NCBI GenBank assembly: GCA_035772405.1
Contig: JAYKKM010000054.1
Span: 2,950,001-3,014,000, forward strand
Length of the DNA: 64,000 nucleotides
Direction of reading: 5' to 3'
Origin: Chrysogorgia sp. JL179-B06
Lineage: Eukaryota; Cnidaria; Anthozoa; Scleralcyonacea; Chrysogorgiidae
In this document: piece after piece, positions 8,257 through 17,042 of the stretch
How the letters are laid out: each line of letters opens with the position of its first letter
Numbering within the stretch: position 1 is the stretch's first letter
Made by a program: the position numbers and the translations under genes
The notes under the pieces: generated by a model
Seen by the model: the letters and a program-made list of their open reading frames with translations, nothing else
Database searches by the model: none
Told to the model about the DNA's origin: nothing

Positions 8257-9207
8257 TTACTTTACACCATATTCCTTCATCATTTCTCCACCCATGATTA
8301 TGATGTCTCGGTTCGTCATGTAACCACTCACAATTTTCACGCCGTAGAATTCTATCAACGATGGGTATGCATAGGGTGCGAGTGGTATTCTTGGTCGATG
8401 TATTCCAAAAATTGTTCCGTAGGGTGTGCCTATCTTTTTCATATTCGCTACGAAGTCTGAGTCGGTTGACTTGATGTTGTTGACCCTGACGTGTGAATTG
8501 TCCATTTGCCAGTGTATCGATATCATATGTATTTTTGTGAGGTCAATAATACTCGGAACAGTGCATATGCTCTCCATTGCTGGGATGCTGCCACCATACG
8601 TGAGTCCATTAGTCATACCAGTCTTGTACCCTACGAACTTGTCCCACTGACCATCGTCGTTCGATATAATTGTCTCCCAATTTGATCCAGCGGTGCGAGT
8701 AGGTAACCTCACCACGACAAAAATAGAGAGATCACACCATTGCATACTCGGACAATTAAAATGGAGACCTGACTCAAGTGGGAGTGGTGTTAACACAGGG
8801 GATAGAAAACTTTGGCTTACACTGCTGATGCCAATAATAGGACCATAGGTTGGGTTGTTTTGCACTAACTTACTTGTTTCACCAATAGCTTTCACATTGT
8901 TTGAACCATTGGCGTGAAATTCCACATTTTTCAAGGCGTGTGTGCTAACGTTGAAGTCGAACACAATGTTGTAGGACTGACTCTTGAGGTAGCTTGATAG
9001 CAATTGCTCTAGAGTTCTTTTATTGGTAGCGTCTGAGTCATCGACTGGGTCTGCTACGTTTTTTATCGCTGAGCCTTGCATGTCTATTATTCCAGACATC
9101 CTTCCACCGGTCGCGCTTAATTTAGGATCTTCGTCCAGATGTCTTTTCGTTCTCTTTAGTATTTTATCGTGAGAGTCGTCAGACTCATACCCATAGTTTA
9201 GACTCAT
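8257..9207 (-). CDS. Fibre-like / receptor-binding structural protein candidate
   Basis: Product of 316 aa. The segment SATGGRMSGIIDMQGSAI and the following NVADPVDDSDATNK pattern at about residues 32-65 match the repeat-like motif common in viral fibre/tail proteins (GG.M.G.IDM.G..I.N..DP.D..DA..K). The C-terminal two thirds are beta-rich with WCDLSIFVVVRLP and conserved Trp/Gly, as in a concanavalin/laminin-G-like lectin fold. It starts MSLNYG, a peptide shared with the second penton-like gene of E1. Likely a trimeric surface spike. The call is from motif and fold pattern. Confidence 0.85.
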   Translation of the reverse strand: MSLNYGYESDDSHDKILKRTKRHLDEDPKLSATGGRMSGIIDMQGSAIKNVADPVDDSDATNKRTLEQLLSSYLKSQSYNIVFDFNVSTHALKNVEFHANGSNNVKAIGETSKLVQNNPTYGPIIGISSVSQSFLSPVLTPLPLESGLHFNCPSMQWCDLSIFVVVRLPTRTAGSNWETIISNDDGQWDKFVGYKTGMTNGLTYGGSIPAMESICTVPSIIDLTKIHMISIHWQMDNSHVRVNNIKSTDSDFVANMKKIGTPYGTIFGIHRPRIPLAPYAYPSLIEFYGVKIVSGYMTNRDIIIMGGEMMKEYGVK

Positions 9208-9209
9208 TA

Positions 9210-10583
9210 CTACTTCCAGGTGTATTTGGTTAGTAGATAGCCAGAGACTGCTGAGAACCCTAAGATTATCGCCAACGTTGTCGTGGTGTCTGACTTACTT
9301 GTGGTGGTCTGCGCTATTTGATTGGTGGTGACCACTGTTTTCTTTGCAGGTGGCGTAACTAGAGTTTCCAAGTGGAGCCCTGCCGCTTGGTGGACTTTTT
9401 TATGCTTCGCTTTTGACGCTCGGTGGTAGTTCAACCCGTCATTATACCCAAATGTCATCCCAGTTTCGGACGAAGTTCTTAGCACGTTATTGTAACCAAC
9501 GATGGGGTCCTTTAACAAGACCATGCTTCTGGGGATCAGCCAAGTGTTGGGTGTCACAGCTGTGTCTAGCTTAACGTTGGTGTCACTAATCGCTTTGTTC
9601 ATAAGGTTGATCCAAACACTCGGTGAATATTGAACCACAGCGTTTTCAACGATGTCTCTAAAGATTTGTTGCGTTTCTCGAGCACTAGCTCTAGTTCCCA
9701 CGATGCTTTGCTTTGACCTCGCTTGGGCTCCAAGAATGGCGTACATGTAAACTTCAATCGATTGGTTTAGTAGTTCTTGTCCTAATGGTGTGAACCCGTC
9801 AGAGTGTCTCGGGCAATACCGACGATAATCACCTTGGATGTCTTTGATGTATCTATTGTCAACATCAGTCAATGGTAGGTGACCTTTCAAAAGTCGCCAG
9901 TCAGGGAGGTACAGTCTTAAGATGTTGTTAATGTCAACTTGACTCTTACTCAAACGAAACATCACGCGACGAATGGTGAAGTACACGTGGAACCTCATGA
10001 GACCCACGACTTGCTTTGGGACGTCGACGTGATAACTTAAGTTTTGTAGAGACACTCCTGAGCGATATGTAGCGATGTACATACCTGCGATCGCTTGATA
10101 GTAACTCTCGAGTAGAGTCCAAACTGTGTTAACGTTACCACCAATTGCCTTGTCGTTGTGACGTCTTTTGGTGTCGATGAGTATTTTCGGTAGGTCTGAT
10201 TTGAAGGAATTATTGTCGTCAACAAAGACGTCAAAATTGTGGGTTGGGTAATTTAGGACATATGGTGGAAACGTCTCGACTTCTCTGTAGCTCTTGTGGG
10301 TCTCCGTCAGTAGTAACTTTGGGACACGTCCATCGCTCGACCATATTCTTGGGAATCTTGGTGTGTTGCTAAGGAATTTCGTGAAGCCCTTGTTCTTCGT
10401 GAACTTTGATGACTTTATGTTTATCATGTCAGAGTACTTTGGACCTGACTTGAAGTAAATGTCGACGGTCTTGACTGTTTTATTGTCGTCTGCGAGGTTG
10501 TACCCAAACTCAAACTTATCTAGTTGCGCATTTGGAAATTCACTAAGAAGAATTAGTTCACCTTGCTTTCTTTTTGTTAGCAT
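9210..10583 (-). CDS. Tail-anchored structural protein, unknown family
   Basis: Product of 457 aa. A large soluble region is followed by a Thr/Lys-rich linker (about residues 395-430) and one C-terminal membrane span (LAIILGFSAVSGYLL) with a short basic end. The type is conserved in E2 (490 aa), but the body is strongly diverged while the membrane span is nearly identical. It starts 24 bp from the divergent penton-like gene and abuts the fibre-like gene. Probably a virion or assembly protein; no family recognised. Confidence 0.8.
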   Translation of the reverse strand: MLTKRKQGELILLSEFPNAQLDKFEFGYNLADDNKTVKTVDIYFKSGPKYSDMINIKSSKFTKNKGFTKFLSNTPRFPRIWSSDGRVPKLLLTETHKSYREVETFPPYVLNYPTHNFDVFVDDNNSFKSDLPKILIDTKRRHNDKAIGGNVNTVWTLLESYYQAIAGMYIATYRSGVSLQNLSYHVDVPKQVVGLMRFHVYFTIRRVMFRLSKSQVDINNILRLYLPDWRLLKGHLPLTDVDNRYIKDIQGDYRRYCPRHSDGFTPLGQELLNQSIEVYMYAILGAQARSKQSIVGTRASARETQQIFRDIVENAVVQYSPSVWINLMNKAISDTNVKLDTAVTPNTWLIPRSMVLLKDPIVGYNNVLRTSSETGMTFGYNDGLNYHRASKAKHKKVHQAAGLHLETLVTPPAKKTVVTTNQIAQTTTSKSDTTTTLAIILGFSAVSGYLLTKYTWK

Positions 10584-10606
10584 CTACATAACACACACTA
10601 TATTAT

Positions 10607-11269
10607 ATGGTCAGGGTTGTAGTGTTGATTAGAGGTCCAACGGAGACTGTGGATCTACCAGAGGCACTCTTGACGTTTGGCTCAGATCCTCACTTACTAG
10701 TGAAAAAAGCGACCATCTTTTGGGACTACATTAATGTGGAGACCGGTGTGAATGATGAAATAAGTTACAACAGTAACAAACACGTTTTTGAGCCTGGGTA
10801 CCACACTTTTAAAATGATTGCCGACGAACTGAAGGGATTAGGGGCTATCGAGCTAGTAGCCAACAAACACAATTCAAAGTGTGAGATAAAAACTGACCAA
10901 CAATTAGAGCTGTTTAAATTTGGAGAGCTGTTAGGGTTCAACGATAACACAACGGTGAGTAGTAGTGGTTTGGTCAGCCCTAATGTTGTGGACGTTAACA
11001 AAGGGCTGAAGTACATACAAGTAGGTTGTAGCATTGTGAACAGACCTGAGAACATTGTTAGTGGTAGCAAAAGCGAGGTTATCGTTGAGCTACCATTGAC
11101 CACCACCCAACCACTGAAGAGCTCCGTTCAACAATTCTTCAATATTGAGTCGAAGGTGTCGATAAACAAAGGCGCTTTTACGCAGCTGGTGTTTAATGTG
11201 ACTGACCAAGATGGTAGTGGTGTCAACGTTGGCGATATATTGTTGGATTTGTATGCAACGCTTGAGTAG
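10607..11269 (+). CDS. Penton-like minor capsid protein, paralogue 1
   Basis: Product of 220 aa, rich in beta-strand patterns: VKKATIFWDY, then a GYHTF turn, LLGF, and a C-terminal strand set ending LLDLYATLE. It is paralogous to 11295-12080 and to the single E2 gene. Size, position beside the integrase and capsid genes, and beta content fit the Polinton minor capsid (penton, single jelly-roll) protein, but no residue signature proves it. The start is preceded by CACTATATTAT. Confidence 0.75.
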   Translation: MVRVVVLIRGPTETVDLPEALLTFGSDPHLLVKKATIFWDYINVETGVNDEISYNSNKHVFEPGYHTFKMIADELKGLGAIELVANKHNSKCEIKTDQQLELFKFGELLGFNDNTTVSSSGLVSPNVVDVNKGLKYIQVGCSIVNRPENIVSGSKSEVIVELPLTTTQPLKSSVQQFFNIESKVSINKGAFTQLVFNVTDQDGSGVNVGDILLDLYATLE

Positions 11270-11294
11270 CTAACGTTAAACGCACGCTAAAGTA

Positions 11295-12080
11295 ATGAGT
11301 TTAAACTATGGGTTCGACTCTGGTGGTTACACTGAGAGGTGGCGTGTAGACAACAACCCTCAAAAGTTGACGGTGCTTATTGAAGGTGTGGAAAAAGTTG
11401 TAACTTTTGACCATAGTGTGGTGGCCACACATGATAGCCCACACATTGTAGTCAAGACAGCCACTGTGTTTTGGAGCTATAAAAATGTGGCGAGTGATGC
11501 CTACGTTCAATTATTCAAGGCTTACTCCGGAACACTAGCTCCGTTTCTTAGTCGGATTCAAGTGAGTGGGGGGTACCACGACTTCGACGTGTTGGTTAGA
11601 GCTCTACGACACGCGCTCAGGGCGTTTAGTGTAGACATTGTGGTGGAGAAGCTAGCAGCCACAGGTAAAAGTAGGGTTAAAGCTCGGTATATGTCAAGAC
11701 GCTTCAATTTAGAACTTAAGCTATACGATATTGGGGTTTTGCTTGGTTTCGCGAAGGACGCGGTAATCTTGTTAGATGATCAGTGGAGTGACAGCCCGAA
11801 CAAGGTTGACATGAATAGAGGTCTAAAGTATGCGGAAGTCTCATGTGACGCTGTTGAGACGGAGAGCAACGTGGGCACTGATGGGAAGCGTAGCGATGTG
11901 ATCGCAACATTACCAGTGCCCGCCGAGCAGCCTCTAGATGGAGGGATACAACGTTATGCAAATGTCGAGTCTAAGGTGAGAATTAAAAAAGGTATTTACT
12001 CAAGTATGACGTTTCGTGTCAAACCAAACAATGGTGACGCTGACGTTGGCGCGGTGCTATTGGAACTGTATATTGTGTGA
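11295..12080 (+). CDS. Penton-like minor capsid protein, paralogue 2
   Basis: Product of 261 aa, homologous to the E2 gene at 27693-28403 (shared KTATVFW, LLGFAK, VDM..GLKY.EVSCD, KRSDVI and FRVKPNN segments). It has an N-terminal extension starting MSLNYGFDSGG, which copies the start of the fibre-like protein and is absent in E2. The integrase ATG follows 5 bp after its stop. Probably the principal penton; the paralogue at 10607 is more diverged. Confidence 0.75.
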   Translation: MSLNYGFDSGGYTERWRVDNNPQKLTVLIEGVEKVVTFDHSVVATHDSPHIVVKTATVFWSYKNVASDAYVQLFKAYSGTLAPFLSRIQVSGGYHDFDVLVRALRHALRAFSVDIVVEKLAATGKSRVKARYMSRRFNLELKLYDIGVLLGFAKDAVILLDDQWSDSPNKVDMNRGLKYAEVSCDAVETESNVGTDGKRSDVIATLPVPAEQPLDGGIQRYANVESKVRIKKGIYSSMTFRVKPNNGDADVGAVLLELYIV

Positions 12081-12085
12081 ATTAT

Positions 12086-13189
12086 ATGGAGCTTGGTGTG
12101 GAGACAGAGCAAGGGTTGAGAGACATCTATTATGATCCTAAGACAGGGTACAGTGGTGCAGAGAGGTTGTATCAAAGTGCGTTGGGAGACGGATTGAAAG
12201 TGACTAGAAAAACAGTGAAAGAGTGGTTGACAGCGCAGGACACTTACATTAGGTACAAACCCATTGTGAGAAGACATAAATTCCGCGCGACTTTTGTTGG
12301 GTTTCTTGGTGAAGAGCTCCAAATGGACTTAGTGGACATGAGTAAGTACTCAAAACAGAATGGCGGTTATTATTGGATACTAACAGGCATTGAAATATTG
12401 AGTAGATACGCTTTTGGTATCGCAGTTTATAGAAAAGACACTAAGAACATGACTAAGGCTGTTGGAAAATTGTTGGTTGACTTTAAAGATCGGTTTGGAG
12501 CCACGCCTAAGTTAGCGCAATTTGATGATGGACTTGAGTTCTATAACGTTGGTGTTAAAAGTTTGCTGAAAGAACATGGTATTGAATATTTCAGCACTAA
12601 GAGCGATAAAAAGGCTGCTGTTGTTGAGCGTTTTAATAGAAGTCTGAAGAGTATTATGTGGAAGTACTTTTACGCTCGTGGAACGTATAGATGGGTTAAC
12701 GCTTTGGACCAGTTTGTAAGCAACTACAATAGCAATGTGAACCGTAGTACCATGATGAAGCCGAAGGATGTCAATAAGTCAAATGAGGGTGAAGTGTGGA
12801 CCACTTTGTTTGGTCATCAATTTGCAGACAACCCATTGCCAAAGTTCAAGATTGGTCAATCGGTGAGAATTAGTAAATACAAGAGTGTGTTCACAAAGGG
12901 TTATGAAGCCAACTTCACTGAAGAGCTGTTTAAAGTGGTGAAGGTTATTCGTGGTGATCCGAATGTGTACGAAATTGAGGACATAAGTGGTGAACAGATT
13001 ATTGGTAAATTTTATGAACAGGAATTATCGTTGGTTAATAAGAAACATGGTGACGATGTGTACAGAGTTGAAAAGGTGTTGAAAAGAAAGAAAGTCAGAG
13101 GGAAGAAGATGGCGCTGGTCAAATGGTTGGGTTATGAGAGTAAACATAATTCGTGGATACCAGAAAGCGACGTTCAAAATGTGAGCTAA
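12086..13189 (+). CDS. int: Retroviral-type integrase with chromodomain
   Basis: Integrates the element and makes the 6-bp target duplication. Product of 367 aa from the ATG at 12086 (an in-frame GTG at 12077 is unnecessary). A helical N-terminus is followed by the rve/RNase H-fold core with three acidic residues in QMDLVD, FDDGLEF and AVVERFNR. An SH3-like region follows, then a C-terminal chromodomain (about residues 320-365: YRVEKVLKRK, KWLGY, SWIPE). The chromodomain may steer insertion to marked chromatin. Nearly identical to the E2 copy. Confidence 0.96.
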   Translation: MELGVETEQGLRDIYYDPKTGYSGAERLYQSALGDGLKVTRKTVKEWLTAQDTYIRYKPIVRRHKFRATFVGFLGEELQMDLVDMSKYSKQNGGYYWILTGIEILSRYAFGIAVYRKDTKNMTKAVGKLLVDFKDRFGATPKLAQFDDGLEFYNVGVKSLLKEHGIEYFSTKSDKKAAVVERFNRSLKSIMWKYFYARGTYRWVNALDQFVSNYNSNVNRSTMMKPKDVNKSNEGEVWTTLFGHQFADNPLPKFKIGQSVRISKYKSVFTKGYEANFTEELFKVVKVIRGDPNVYEIEDISGEQIIGKFYEQELSLVNKKHGDDVYRVEKVLKRKKVRGKKMALVKWLGYESKHNSWIPESDVQNVS

Positions 13190-13195
13190 TGTAAT

Positions 13196-14614
13196 ATGGC
13201 TGAAGGTGGGGAAGGTTTTGATGAGATTGAGATGGAGAACCTTGGTAGAGCCTACACTGACGATCAATTAGTTGTCGAACTTGAAAGTGACACTAAAGCT
13301 TACAATTTAAATAACGATAAGTACCCCGGTGGTGACATGCCAGATATCATGCGCGTCGAGAATGAGAGATTGTTCGATAAAATGATTAGAACACAGAGTG
13401 AGCAAGAGAGGAGGTTCCGAGAAAAAGAGACGTCATTTATCGACACTGACGATGGTAAGACGGTGACAATAAGGGGGACTAACACAGAAGTCCCAACAGT
13501 AGAGTTCGTTGAACAGGAGTCATACGATGACGTCAATGACGTAAGTTTCAGTATGGCTTTTGAAGAGGAGGAGGAAATTAAGAGAAGACTGGGTGAGCTA
13601 AAAGCGTCCAACAAAGAGCTAACAGAAAACAATGTAAAAAGAATCAAGCTAATAAATAGGAAAATACGTAAATTAAGCAAAAAGGGACTCGGTCACGACG
13701 ACGCGTCAAGGAAAATAGTTAACAGGTCGCAGGTTACGGACTCAGGGGCTATTCTTTTCAAACCGATAAACAAAGATGGTAAATATGGAAAACCCAAACG
13801 AATTCTAATACCTGGGAAAAAAGGCTTGATCTACAGTAAAGACGCGAGTAGTAAAAACGCGATTGAGCAGTTCAAACAGTTAGTTAATCAAATCCCTGAG
13901 AGTACAGAAACAACAGCTGTCACAACAGAAGTGACCCCAGACGACTTCCCAGTGATTGAAACAAGAGTGGGCTATGTCGACATACCTGGGTTAACACCAG
14001 ACGAAAACCGTGATCTGAGTGGTGTGGTTAATCCAAGTGATGGTGTGTTGCGTGAGTCAAGAGTAGGCGACACTGGTGCGTTGCAAATACAAGCAGACTA
14101 TTTTCAAAAGGCGATAGATGAAACGAGTAGAAGACTGGAAGAGCTCAACAGAGAAGGCCTCACAGCTGCAGAGAAAAAAGAGCGTATTGGTCTAGTTGAA
14201 AGAATGATTGGACTTAGAAAGGCTAGAGACAGAGTCATTGGACAGCGAGAAATAGAAGAGGTTAGAGAGCAGCAAGAGATCGACATCGACAGGTTTCAGA
14301 AGCTCAAGGAATGGGCTAAAGAGAACATGGTTGGGTTGAGCGCTGTGGCAATTTCAGTGGCTGGAATTATAACAACAATTATTATCGCTGGTAGATCCGC
14401 TGTTATGAGAGGCGCTGTGGCCACGAGGTCATTCGCACAGGCTGTTAAGAACGCGATAACGAAGATGGGTCCATGGGCTGTTGGGTTGGCTAATCTAGTT
14501 TACAACGCGTTGACGTTGGGTGCGAAGGGTCTCGCATGGTTGGCTCAAAATCTATGGGTACTCGCGGTGATATTTGCGTGGTTCGCTTATGATTATTACA
14601 AGCTAAAACGGTAG
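13196..14614 (+). CDS. Large coiled-coil membrane protein
   Basis: Product of 472 aa. The N-terminal 370 residues are acidic/basic and largely helical with coiled-coil character. The C-terminal 100 residues hold a membrane span (SAVAISVAGIITTIIIAG), an amphipathic stretch and a second span (LWVLAVIFAWFAYDYY). E2 carries two paralogues with the same C-terminus and unrelated-looking middles. It lies between integrase and MCP. Possibly an internal virion membrane or assembly factor; no family recognised. Confidence 0.8.
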   Translation: MAEGGEGFDEIEMENLGRAYTDDQLVVELESDTKAYNLNNDKYPGGDMPDIMRVENERLFDKMIRTQSEQERRFREKETSFIDTDDGKTVTIRGTNTEVPTVEFVEQESYDDVNDVSFSMAFEEEEEIKRRLGELKASNKELTENNVKRIKLINRKIRKLSKKGLGHDDASRKIVNRSQVTDSGAILFKPINKDGKYGKPKRILIPGKKGLIYSKDASSKNAIEQFKQLVNQIPESTETTAVTTEVTPDDFPVIETRVGYVDIPGLTPDENRDLSGVVNPSDGVLRESRVGDTGALQIQADYFQKAIDETSRRLEELNREGLTAAEKKERIGLVERMIGLRKARDRVIGQREIEEVREQQEIDIDRFQKLKEWAKENMVGLSAVAISVAGIITTIIIAGRSAVMRGAVATRSFAQAVKNAITKMGPWAVGLANLVYNALTLGAKGLAWLAQNLWVLAVIFAWFAYDYYKLKR

Positions 14615-14618
14615 TCTC

Positions 14619-14645
14619 ATTTTCGAAGGTCTCAGCTTCGAAAAT
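14619..14645. other. Perfect 10-bp-stem hairpin between membrane gene and MCP (E1)
   Basis: ATTTTCGAAG and CTTCGAAAAT flank a 7-base loop, just after the stop at 14614 and 22 bp before the MCP start. The E2 spacer lacks it. It could affect 3' end formation or be a scar of a short insertion. Confidence 0.6.
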
Positions 14646-14666
14646 AACAAAACATATGTAAAGTAT

Positions 14667-15905
14667 ATGAACGTCACGTCAGCAGAGTTGAGCCCTGGTT
14701 TTAGACGAGCGACTATGGGTGTCATAAAAGGGGTGAGAACACAGCATGTGATCACGTTGAACCCTAATAAGGTCAGTCCTGGTGAGGAACTTTACATTGA
14801 TATACCAAAGCTCAAGGTTAGCAGCTGTTTGGTGCCTGGGTCGTTGGGTCTAGTGTTCGACTTTAAGAATGCAAACGCCAAAAGTTGGTTCTTGAATAAT
14901 GTTAGCAAGTTGTTGGTTGAGAAGCTTGTTGTGAGACTAGCTGGAGAAGCTGTGTATGACAACAGTGGGGAAAATTACACTGGTGTTTATCGTGACCTTT
15001 GGGAAAGTGTTACTGCGCGAGACCAAATGATTGACTACGGCATTGGTGGTGAGAACTTGAGAAAGCTAGTTTCTAAGGATGACAGTGGTGCGACGAGTGG
15101 GAACGTTGCTAAAGTTAGTGACGCGTTGATGTTTGGTGTGATTGGGACGAAGCAGCGGATTAAGCTTGGTAAAATTATGAACGACCACGGGTTGTACGCT
15201 CCTTTTAGCATGAACAACAACTTGCAGTATGTGATCACACTTCCGAAGGCCACAGACATCATGGTGGCGCAATCCGGTAGCGCTGTGGGTGGATACACTC
15301 TGGAGAACCTCGAGCTCGAGTATGAAACGATCGATAACCAGGAGCTTGCTGATGAAATAACGTCAGGCTATGCAAGTGGTCGTAGTTTGTCATACGAACA
15401 CGTTACATTGATGAAAACCACTGAATGGGATAAGGGCACAACCATTGTGAATGAAAATGTCAATCTGCCAAGAAAAAGCATGAAGGCGATTGTGTTGCTA
15501 TTCACGAATAAGGTGCGAACAGACAGTGAGGAGTTTCTTTACCCAAATATTGAGAGCGTTAGAGTCACAATCGAAGGCGTGCCAAATAGTGTTCACTCAC
15601 AAGGCATTCCGAAGTCGAAGTTCTACGCAGAAGCGAAACGATTGTTTGGGTTGGGTGAGGAACACGCTCAGTTCATGACCATACAGAAGTTCTATAAAGA
15701 TGGTTTTGCGTTAGTCATTGACTTGAGGAGCGTTCAAGATAATTACAACGTCGCCACTGGCAAGAAAATTGTGAACACACAATCCGGCGTGCTTCTTGAA
15801 ATCACTAAGAAAGCGACGACTGCAAATGTCATGTGCAGGGTGTTTGTGATGAGTGATGGGTTGGTCAACTTCATGAACAATGGGTTGCAGTCAATCCAGT
15901 ATTAA
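14667..15905 (+). CDS. mcp: Major capsid protein, double jelly-roll type
   Basis: Forms the pseudo-hexameric capsomers. Product of 412 aa. Beta-rich with opening VIKGVRTQHVITLNP, a long central loop and closing strands GVLLEITKKATTANVM. Length, position between the integrase block and the packaging ATPase, and strong conservation with E2 (about 16 differences by eye) fit Polinton MCP. The fold assignment rests on these features rather than on a short signature motif. The start follows AAAGTAT. Confidence 0.88.
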   Translation: MNVTSAELSPGFRRATMGVIKGVRTQHVITLNPNKVSPGEELYIDIPKLKVSSCLVPGSLGLVFDFKNANAKSWFLNNVSKLLVEKLVVRLAGEAVYDNSGENYTGVYRDLWESVTARDQMIDYGIGGENLRKLVSKDDSGATSGNVAKVSDALMFGVIGTKQRIKLGKIMNDHGLYAPFSMNNNLQYVITLPKATDIMVAQSGSAVGGYTLENLELEYETIDNQELADEITSGYASGRSLSYEHVTLMKTTEWDKGTTIVNENVNLPRKSMKAIVLLFTNKVRTDSEEFLYPNIESVRVTIEGVPNSVHSQGIPKSKFYAEAKRLFGLGEEHAQFMTIQKFYKDGFALVIDLRSVQDNYNVATGKKIVNTQSGVLLEITKKATTANVMCRVFVMSDGLVNFMNNGLQSIQY

Positions 15906-15920
15906 ATCAAACGTGAGTTA

Positions 15921-16520
15921 ATGGAGACCCCGTTTAATGCGCTAATTGTTGGTATGACAGCTTGTGGTAAGACGCATTATTTACTCAACACACTGGAGTC
16001 CGAGTATCGCGGTAAGTTTGACTACATTGTGTTGATTTGTCCTACTTTCGAGTGGAACAAAGCGTATCAAGATTGGAAATATGTGCGCGACCCTGACGTG
16101 TTAGCGATAGACTGCACACAGGACAATGTCGACGCTGTTCTCAAGTGTGTGACTAACGTTTTTAAAGGTACTAACACTCTGATTGTGTTGGACGACTGTG
16201 CAAGTGGGCAGGACGTCAAGAATAGGACTAGTCAGTTGGTCAACTTAGCTTTTAGTGCGCGACATTTTATGTTGAGCGTTATTGTCATCACACAACAACT
16301 GACGTCGATCGCAAAACCGTATAGAGAAAACATTAGTAAGCTCATTTGCTTTTACTGTCCGAGCAGAAGTGATATGAAGGTTGTTATTGACGACTATCTC
16401 GGAAACATTAGCAAAGAGGAAGCGTCGGCGATTGTGACCGCATTAAAAAATAACAAGTACGCTAGACTCGAAATCTCACTGCGCTATCCGTACAGTCACG
16501 AAGTTGTTATTCCGCAATAA
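15921..16520 (+). CDS. FtsK/HerA-type DNA packaging ATPase
   Basis: Pumps DNA into the capsid. Product of 199 aa. Walker A GMTACGKTH at residues 11-19, Walker B TLIVLDDC at about 90-97, and an ITQQ sensor motif at about 128-131. The compact size is typical of the Polinton/A32-like group. It directly follows MCP. Conserved in E2. Confidence 0.95.
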   Translation: METPFNALIVGMTACGKTHYLLNTLESEYRGKFDYIVLICPTFEWNKAYQDWKYVRDPDVLAIDCTQDNVDAVLKCVTNVFKGTNTLIVLDDCASGQDVKNRTSQLVNLAFSARHFMLSVIVITQQLTSIAKPYRENISKLICFYCPSRSDMKVVIDDYLGNISKEEASAIVTALKNNKYARLEISLRYPYSHEVVIPQ

Positions 16521-16523
16521 AAT

Positions 16524-17042
16524 ATGGGTATAAGTAATAGCGTGATGGTGAAACGCAAAAGTGAAGAAAATCCCACGATTGAGGAATTAGTCGAGGACAC
16601 TCAAGCCGCTAGTGCCTCGACTGTGGAAGACGACATTGACGTTAGGAGAGCCGAGCTTATTAGACTGTCTGGCGATGGTGTGGTAAGCCAATCTGAAGCG
16701 TATATTAAAAAAGCGTCCGCAAAGGTTATCGACAAGATATGGTGCCAATATGAGTTGAAGAGAATGGAAATCGCAAACGCTTTTCTCACCGACTTGCTAA
16801 TCAGCAAATTCGCCAGCTTACTGGATGGGTTGAACGCTATAGAGAACCCTGAGGAATTAAATGACGAGTTGCAAAAAGACCCGCTATTAAAGAAAGACGT
16901 TGAGAGCATTGTCGCGATTGTGACGCCGTACGTGCCTTTCTTGGGCTTGTTGTCGGGAGGAATCACAACGTCGAAATATGTGTACGATCACCATTTTAGA
17001 AGTGAGGCGACAAACACTGAAAATAGTGAACAAACGGACTAA
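16524..17042 (+). CDS. Putative N-myristoylated protein at the element end
   Basis: Product of 172 aa starting MGISNSV (Gly2, Ser6 myristoylation pattern). A helical central region precedes a short hydrophobic segment at about residues 134-150 (VTPYVPFLGLLSGG). The last codons (NSEQTD) are encoded inside the terminal inverted repeat. Unknown function, nearly identical in E2. Start ATG preceded by AATAAAAT. Confidence 0.8.
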   Translation: MGISNSVMVKRKSEENPTIEELVEDTQAASASTVEDDIDVRRAELIRLSGDGVVSQSEAYIKKASAKVIDKIWCQYELKRMEIANAFLTDLLISKFASLLDGLNAIENPEELNDELQKDPLLKKDVESIVAIVTPYVPFLGLLSGGITTSKYVYDHHFRSEATNTENSEQTD

